Assembly (NCBI GenBank): GCA_903824185.1
Contig: CAIJVU010000076.1
Span: forward strand, 1-39,416
From: an uncultured Hyphomicrobiales bacterium
GTDB lineage: Bacteria > Pseudomonadota > Alphaproteobacteria > Rhizobiales > Beijerinckiaceae
DNA: 39,416 bases
Reading direction: 5' to 3'
Shown: in pieces, positions 35,694 through 39,416 of the stretch
How positions within the stretch are numbered: the first letter of the stretch is position 1
How the letters are laid out: every line of letters begins with the position of its first letter
Position numbers and translations under genes: made by a program
The notes under the pieces: generated by a model
What the model was told of the DNA's origin: nothing
What the model saw: the letters and a program-made list of their open reading frames with translations, nothing else
The model's database searches: none

Positions 35694-36358
35694 ACCAAAC
35701 CGGCTTTGGCCAGCGGCTCGCGCATTTTATACATATCAAGCCCCAATACGCCGGAGGCGAGGGTCTGACGTTTTTCATCTTCATTGGCTTTGCGCTGGGC
35801 GGCAATGCGGCCCGCTTCAGCAGCCTCTTTCAGCGGCAAAACCATGACCCCGTCATCATCGGCGATGATCACATCACCGGGATTGACCAAAGCCCCCGCA
35901 CAGACCACCGGCACATTGACTGATCCCAAGGTCGCTTTGACGGTGCCTTTGGCGGAAATGGCTTTCGACCAGACTGGAAAACCCATCTCTTTGAGGGTTT
36001 TGACGTCACGGCATCCCGCATCGATCACCAAGCCCTTGACACCGCGCGCTTTGAGCGAGGTCGCGAGTAAATCCCCGAACATGCCATCGGTATTGGCGGT
36101 GGTGACGCCCACCACCAACACATCCCCGGGCTGGCATTGTTCAACCGCCACATGCAGCATCCAATTGTCACCCGGCTGCGCCAAAACGGTGACCGCCGAA
36201 CCCGCAATCGCCGCCCCCGACCAGATCGGCCGCATATAAGGCTGCATCAAGCCGGTGCGGCCATGCGCCTCATGCACCGTGGAGACGCCATACTCTTCCA
36301 GAGCATGGGCCAAAGCCGGATCAACCCGCGGAATATTTCTAACGACAACGCTCTTCAT
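35666..36358 (-). CDS. galC: 4-carboxy-4-hydroxy-2-oxoadipate aldolase (RraA/GalC/LigK family)
   Basis: A 230-residue class II (metal-dependent) aldolase of the RraA fold. It splits 4-carboxy-4-hydroxy-2-oxoadipate into pyruvate and oxaloacetate, the last step of the protocatechuate 4,5-cleavage and gallate pathways. Signature blocks are [23 protein letters not shown] (read in parts), [23 protein letters not shown] and the catalytic [20 protein letters not shown], where the Arg-Asp pair binds substrate and metal. [12 protein letters not shown] follows. ATG 36358 gives the family-length protein [11 protein letters not shown]; the upstream reading frame belongs to galB. It overlaps galB by 4 bp (ATGA). 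RraA-fold proteins also include ribonuclease regulators, but the genomic context makes the aldolase role strong. Confidence 0.92.
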   Translation of the reverse strand: MKSVVVRNIPRVDPALAHALEEYGVSTVHEAHGRTGLMQPYMRPIWSGAAIAGSAVTVLAQPGDNWMLHVAVEQCQPGDVLVVGVTTANTDGMFGDLLATSLKARGVKGLVIDAGCRDVKTLKEMGFPVWSKAISAKGTVKATLGSVNVPVVCAGALVNPGDVIIADDDGVMVLPLKEAAEAGRIAAQRKANEDEKRQTLASGVLGLDMYKMREPLAKAGLVYVDRLEDI

Positions 36359-37074
36359 GCCAATTCCTCCAGCACCATCGGGAACAGGCGCTGATAGGCT
36401 TCGCCATAGGTCATGGCCCGACCGGAATTGCGTCCGCCCTGCATGCCGCGATTGAGCGCGACGCGGGTATAATAATCCCACAAATGTTTTTGGGCGGCGA
36501 GCACTTCAAAGGCCTTGCGCTTGGTCTCCCAGACATCGTCAATATTCAAGATCACATTGGGCTTGAAATTACATTGTTCGGGTTGGTGGGGCTCAAACAA
36601 AAAGACGGGCGGAGCGGCATAAGCGCGGGCGGGATCCGGCTTGTGGCCTGCAGCCTGCGCAATGATACGTGCTTCCTGCGCAAAGCGCGTCGCTTCGGGA
36701 TGATCGACATTATAGGGATCTTCCAGCGAATGGGTCAGGATGAAAGACGGGTTCAAATCACGCATGACATCAATCGCCCGATCAAGCATCGCAGGTGTGG
36801 TGTGGAGCGGATAATCACCGGCATCGAAAAATTCGATCTCGGCCCCCAAAACATGCGCGGCCTTTTCGGCTTCGGCTTTGCGTTGCGCCTTGACCTCGGC
36901 CATGGAAATGCCAGCCTGTTTCCAAGCCCATTGGCTTTCGCCGCGCTCGCCAAAGGACAGACACAAGATCTGCATCTTATAGCCTTTGGCATGATGCAGC
37001 GCGATGGCACCGCCTGCCCGCCAGACGAAATCACCCGGATGGGCTGTGATCACCAATCCACTTTTCTGAGCCAT
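36355..37074 (-). CDS. galB: 4-oxalomesaconate hydratase, PIG-L-family (GalB type)
   Basis: A 239-residue protein of the PIG-L deacetylase-like fold. The family's zinc motif AHPDD appears as [13 protein letters not shown] (H12, D15), followed by [34 protein letters not shown] with further metal-binding histidines, and [22 protein letters not shown]. GalB of Pseudomonas putida is a PIG-L-type hydratase adding water to 4-oxalomesaconate to give 4-carboxy-4-hydroxy-2-oxoadipate; this match is recalled from the family and supported by neighbours on both sides. By fold alone it would be called a deacetylase. ATG 37074 has AAAGG 7 nt upstream, 3 bp after galD; its stop overlaps galC. Confidence 0.88.
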   Translation of the reverse strand: MAQKSGLVITAHPGDFVWRAGGAIALHHAKGYKMQILCLSFGERGESQWAWKQAGISMAEVKAQRKAEAEKAAHVLGAEIEFFDAGDYPLHTTPAMLDRAIDVMRDLNPSFILTHSLEDPYNVDHPEATRFAQEARIIAQAAGHKPDPARAYAAPPVFLFEPHQPEQCNFKPNVILNIDDVWETKRKAFEVLAAQKHLWDYYTRVALNRGMQGGRNSGRAMTYGEAYQRLFPMVLEELA

Positions 37075-37077
37075 GGT

Positions 37078-38184
37078 CTAACCTTTCATTTCATCATGGA
37101 TATGAGCCGCGACATCCCATCGCGGAAAAACGCGTCCGTCAAACAATTTGCGCGCTGTGCGCAACAAGCCAGCGCTCACCACACGCGGATGATCCGCCTG
37201 CCCTTCCAAAACCAGTCTGACGCTGAATTCACCGGTGGGATGTTCGACCGAAATGGTTTTGACCATGCCCTCTGGCAGATGGGCGACAGCATGCGCAGGC
37301 GAGCCTTTCAACACGCAGGCCGTCCCGATGGTGACGGCTGCAAAAACGCCAATCGAGGCATGACATTCATGAGGAATGAAAGAGCGCGTGGCAATCGAGC
37401 CACCGGCGCGCGGTTCCGCCACCAAAATCATTTTGGGAACCACCTTGTCTTTGACATCGCCGAGATTCATCAAAGGCCCTGCGGCCAGCCTGATCTCTTC
37501 AAGCCGCGCCTTCAACGCCACATCCTTGTCCAGTTGATCACGCGGCTCGTGGCCGGTGCGCCCCACGGAAGCCGCGGCCAAAACCACCACCGGCATGCCA
37601 TTGTCGATCAAGGTCACATCCACGCCCGCCACATGATCAACCGTGCGTCCTGTCGGTAACAAGGCCCCGCAGACCGAGCCTTCCGCATCGATGAAATCAA
37701 TGGCAATCGGCGCGCTGGTGCCCGGCACGCCATCAATGCGCGCCTGCCCGCCTTCACGGACCTTGCCGCCGGGGGTTTCGATCACAAGATCAGCCAAGGT
37801 TCCGGTATTGATGGTGCGGACCCGCACTTTGGTGACGGGGTCTTGGGCCTTGACCAAGCCGCGTTCAATGGCGAAAGGGCCGACGCCTGCCAGAATATTT
37901 CCGCAATTGGGCGTGGTATCCACCAAGGGCTTGTCAACATTGACCTGACAAAACAGATAATCGACGTCGACGCCGTCCATGTCCGAGCGCGCAATCACCG
38001 CCACTTTGCTGGTCAAAGGATGCGCGCCCCCGACACCATCGACCTGACGAGGATCGGGCGAGCCCATGACCGAGAGCAAAACCTGATCGCGCAGCGCCGG
38101 ATCTTGGGGTAAATCCTCTTTCAGGAAATAGGCGCCCTTGGACGTGCCGCCACGCATCAACATGCATGCGATCCCATCTGTCAC
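37078..38184 (-). CDS. galD: 4-oxalomesaconate tautomerase (PrpF/GalD family)
   Basis: A 368-residue PrpF-fold isomerase that interconverts the keto and enol tautomers of 4-oxalomesaconate before hydration (LigU-like proteins of the same fold shift the double bond). Signature segments are CMLMRGGTSKGAYFLKEDLP at the N-terminus, VDGVGGAHPLTSKVAVI, NCGNILAGVGPFAIERGLV, RTINTGTLADLVIETPGG and SFIPHECHASIGVFAAV. The start is GTG 38184: AGGAGGG lies 7 nt upstream and the protein then opens VTDGIACMLMRGGTSKG; an earlier GTG at 38217 has no ribosome site. It is the first gene of galD-galB-galC and is divergent from an extradiol dioxygenase. Confidence 0.93.
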   Translation of the reverse strand: MTDGIACMLMRGGTSKGAYFLKEDLPQDPALRDQVLLSVMGSPDPRQVDGVGGAHPLTSKVAVIARSDMDGVDVDYLFCQVNVDKPLVDTTPNCGNILAGVGPFAIERGLVKAQDPVTKVRVRTINTGTLADLVIETPGGKVREGGQARIDGVPGTSAPIAIDFIDAEGSVCGALLPTGRTVDHVAGVDVTLIDNGMPVVVLAAASVGRTGHEPRDQLDKDVALKARLEEIRLAAGPLMNLGDVKDKVVPKMILVAEPRAGGSIATRSFIPHECHASIGVFAAVTIGTACVLKGSPAHAVAHLPEGMVKTISVEHPTGEFSVRLVLEGQADHPRVVSAGLLRTARKLFDGRVFPRWDVAAHIHDEMKG

Positions 38185-38229
38185 TTTCAAGCCCTCCTGA
38201 AGTCCATTAAACCCCACAAATATATGGGT

Positions 38230-38274
38230 TGATTTATTAAATCATCCGATATTATTTAAAATCTTGATGATTTT
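38230..38274. promoter_or_regulatory. Two palindromes in the galD / dioxygenase divergent promoter region
   Basis: TGATTTATTAAATCA (38230-38244) is a perfect 7+1+7 palindrome. AAAATC (38258-38263) and GATTTT (38269-38274) form a second dyad with a 5-bp spacer. Both lie in the AT-rich middle of the 137-bp gap between divergent catabolic genes, where an operator for an IclR-, GntR- or MarR-type regulator would be expected. No such regulator gene is in the window. Confidence 0.5.
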
Positions 38275-38321
38275 AGCAAGGCTGCTTCTGCCACTAGACC
38301 AAAATTCCGAGGGAGAAACAT

Positions 38322-39272
38322 ATGATCGAGGAACCCTGCCATGATCTCGCCCATTTGGGGCATGTCGAAATGTTCACCCCCAAGCCCGAAGAAAGCCTGC
38401 ATTTTTTTGTGAATGTGCTGGGGCTCACAGAAAGCGGGCGCGAGGGCGACAGCGTTTATCTGCGTGGCTGGGATGATTACGAATTCCACACCCTCAAGCT
38501 GACCGCCTCGAAAACTTCCGGCATGGGGCATGTGGCCTTTCGCACCCATTCCCCGCAGGCGCTGGAACGCCGCGCCAAGATTTTGGAGGCCAAAGGCTGG
38601 GGTGAAGGCTGGCATGACGGCGATCTGGGCCATGGCAAAACCTACCGAGCCCGCACCCCGGACGGCCAGCCGGTCGAGCTTTATTATGAAACGCGTTGGT
38701 ATGAAGCCCCGCCCGAACTCAAGCCCGCGCTGAAAAATCAGGCCATGCGCTATCCGGCCCGTGGCTGCAATGCCCGCCGCATCGACCATCTCAATCTCTT
38801 GGTGAATGACGTGTCGCAAACGCGCGTCTTTTTCGAGGCCGGCCTTGGCATGCGCCTGACCGAGCAGATCGTGCTCGATGACGGCACGGAAGCCGGGGCG
38901 TGGATGACCGCCACCAACAAAACCTATGACATCGCCTTCACCAAGGATGCAACGGGCTCCGGTGGCCGCTTTCACCATCTGACCTATGCGGTCGATTGTC
39001 GGGAAGATATTTTACGCGCCGCCGATGTTTTTCTGGAAAACGGGGTGTTTATCGAGACAGGACCGCATAAACACGCCGTCCAGCAGACTTTTTTCCTCTA
39101 TGTCTGGGAACCCGGCGGCAATCGGGTCGAATTGGCCAATGCCGGTGCCCGCCTGATGCTGGCTCCCGACTGGAAACCGATCCGCTGGACCCAAGCCGAA
39201 CGCATGAAAGGGCAGGCCTGGGGGCTGAAAACCGTGGAAAGCTTCCATACCCACGGCACTCCACCGGTATAA
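38322..39272 (+). CDS. Type I extradiol (catechol 2,3-dioxygenase-like) ring-cleavage dioxygenase
   Basis: A 316-residue protein of two vicinal-oxygen-chelate domains, about residues 10-125 and 152-275. The C-terminal domain holds the Fe(II) triad: H156 in RIDHLNLLV, H218 or H219 in RFHHLTYAVD, and E270 in EPGGNRVELAN, with spacing close to XylE. Y260 matches the XylE active-site Tyr, and the histidines near 249-251 could serve as the acid/base residue. It should cleave a catechol-type ring next to the hydroxyls, using O2; the substrate is not identifiable. ATG 38322 has GAGGGAG about 6 nt upstream. It is divergent from galD, and its stop lies 8 bp before the right IS copy. Confidence 0.88.
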   Translation: MIEEPCHDLAHLGHVEMFTPKPEESLHFFVNVLGLTESGREGDSVYLRGWDDYEFHTLKLTASKTSGMGHVAFRTHSPQALERRAKILEAKGWGEGWHDGDLGHGKTYRARTPDGQPVELYYETRWYEAPPELKPALKNQAMRYPARGCNARRIDHLNLLVNDVSQTRVFFEAGLGMRLTEQIVLDDGTEAGAWMTATNKTYDIAFTKDATGSGGRFHHLTYAVDCREDILRAADVFLENGVFIETGPHKHAVQQTFFLYVWEPGGNRVELANAGARLMLAPDWKPIRWTQAERMKGQAWGLKTVESFHTHGTPPV

Positions 39273-39280
39273 TAACCTTT

Positions 39281-39297
39281 GGGGCTGTCCCAGATAA
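39281..39297 (+). repeat. IS1595-family left terminal inverted repeat (IRL)
   Basis: GGGGCTGTCCCAGATAA is the exact reverse complement of the repeat at 123-139. The 8 bp before it (39273-39280, TAACCTTT) would be one half of an 8-bp target duplication. Confidence 0.9.
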
Positions 39298-39315
39298 CTC
39301 TGAAAAGGGGTTATT

Positions 39316-39416
39316 ATGGGTGCTATGCGCAAGAGCCGTCTGAGCGTTTATAAACAAGACCGATTGATTGAACATTTTGTTGCGGGCACGACCGCGCGAA
39401 CTGCTGCGAGTTTGTG
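39316..39416 (+). CDS. IS1595-family transposase, N-terminal fragment
   Basis: The first 33 codons of the transposase, cut by the window end. It begins MGAMRKSRLSVYKQDRLIEH and continues FVAGTTARTAASL, the N-terminal zinc-binding/HTH region typical of IS1016/IS1595 transposases (target recognition). ATG 39316 is preferred because AAAAGGGG lies 5 nt upstream; ATG 39325 is an alternative that would give MRKSRLS. Together with the fragment at 3-122 it probably represents the same transposase from two copies. Confidence 0.88.
   Translation, partial: MGAMRKSRLSVYKQDRLIEHFVAGTTARTAASL

Larger units (their letters stand above)
39281..39416 (+). mobile_element. IS1595-family insertion sequence, left end (truncated by window edge)
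   Basis: The element opens with the 17-bp terminal repeat, then an 18-bp leader with an AAAAGGGG ribosome site, then the start of the transposase. It is in the same orientation as the copy at 1-139. The interior of the element is outside the window. It inserted 8 bp after the stop codon of the dioxygenase gene and did not damage it. Confidence 0.9.

Overview
The window looks like a stretch of alphaproteobacterial chromosome of medium GC content. The clues are an ATP12-type F1-ATPase assembly factor, adrenodoxin-type ferredoxins, a propionyl-CoA carboxylase beta subunit, and a very large two-TM helical protein resembling the growth-pole-ring (GPR/RgsE) proteins of polar-growing Hyphomicrobiales. 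The order is inferred, not proven. Both edges lie inside copies of one IS1595-family insertion sequence in the same orientation. The left edge holds the last 39 transposase codons plus the right terminal repeat; the right edge holds the left terminal repeat plus the first 33 transposase codons. The genes between are mostly ordinary chromosomal genes, so the edges are more likely assembly breaks at a repeat than the arms of a composite transposon.

Layout. 1-1163: IS end, a family 2 glycosyltransferase starting 10 bp after the IS, and a dispersed palindromic repeat. 1164-5980 (minus): crcB, an RluC-type pseudouridine synthase, a HAD phosphatase, an ATP12 factor, then pccB. 6053-7520 (minus): a [2Fe-2S] ferredoxin followed by a thioredoxin-reductase-like ferredoxin-NADP reductase. 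7879-12705 (plus): the 1608-residue GPR-like protein, closed by a clear terminator. 12891-16705 (plus): a non-canonical SDR, an EamA transporter, thiD and an MFS transporter. 16722-17779: a second ferredoxin divergent from an XRE-cupin regulator. 17798-22064 (minus): rhodanese, a form-II CO-dehydrogenase-like molybdenum subunit, terminator, cytochrome c', diheme cytochrome c. 22537-26548 (plus): the Anbu proteasome-like cluster (circularly permuted ATP-grasp, alpha-E, transglutaminase, Anbu). 26685-35693 (plus): an RND efflux operon (outer-membrane lipoprotein, adaptor, MdtB-like and MdtC-like pumps). 35666-38184 (minus): galD-galB-galC, which take 4-oxalomesaconate to pyruvate and oxaloacetate, divergent from a type I extradiol dioxygenase (38322-39272).

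Main points of interest. (1) The GPR-like protein carries 72 eleven-residue units in one register (32, then a 7-residue insert, then 40), about 800 residues of hendecad or apolipoprotein-like helix. (2) The complete Anbu cluster is present, a recognised but poorly understood peptide-ligation/proteolysis system. (3) A textbook terminator hairpin lies inside the signal-peptide codons of the first RND efflux gene. (4) A molybdenum hydroxylase large subunit stands without its FAD and Fe-S subunits beside two c-type cytochromes. (5) A type I extradiol dioxygenase is paired with 4-oxalomesaconate enzymes, which normally serve a type II dioxygenase. No rRNA, tRNA or CRISPR array was recognised.
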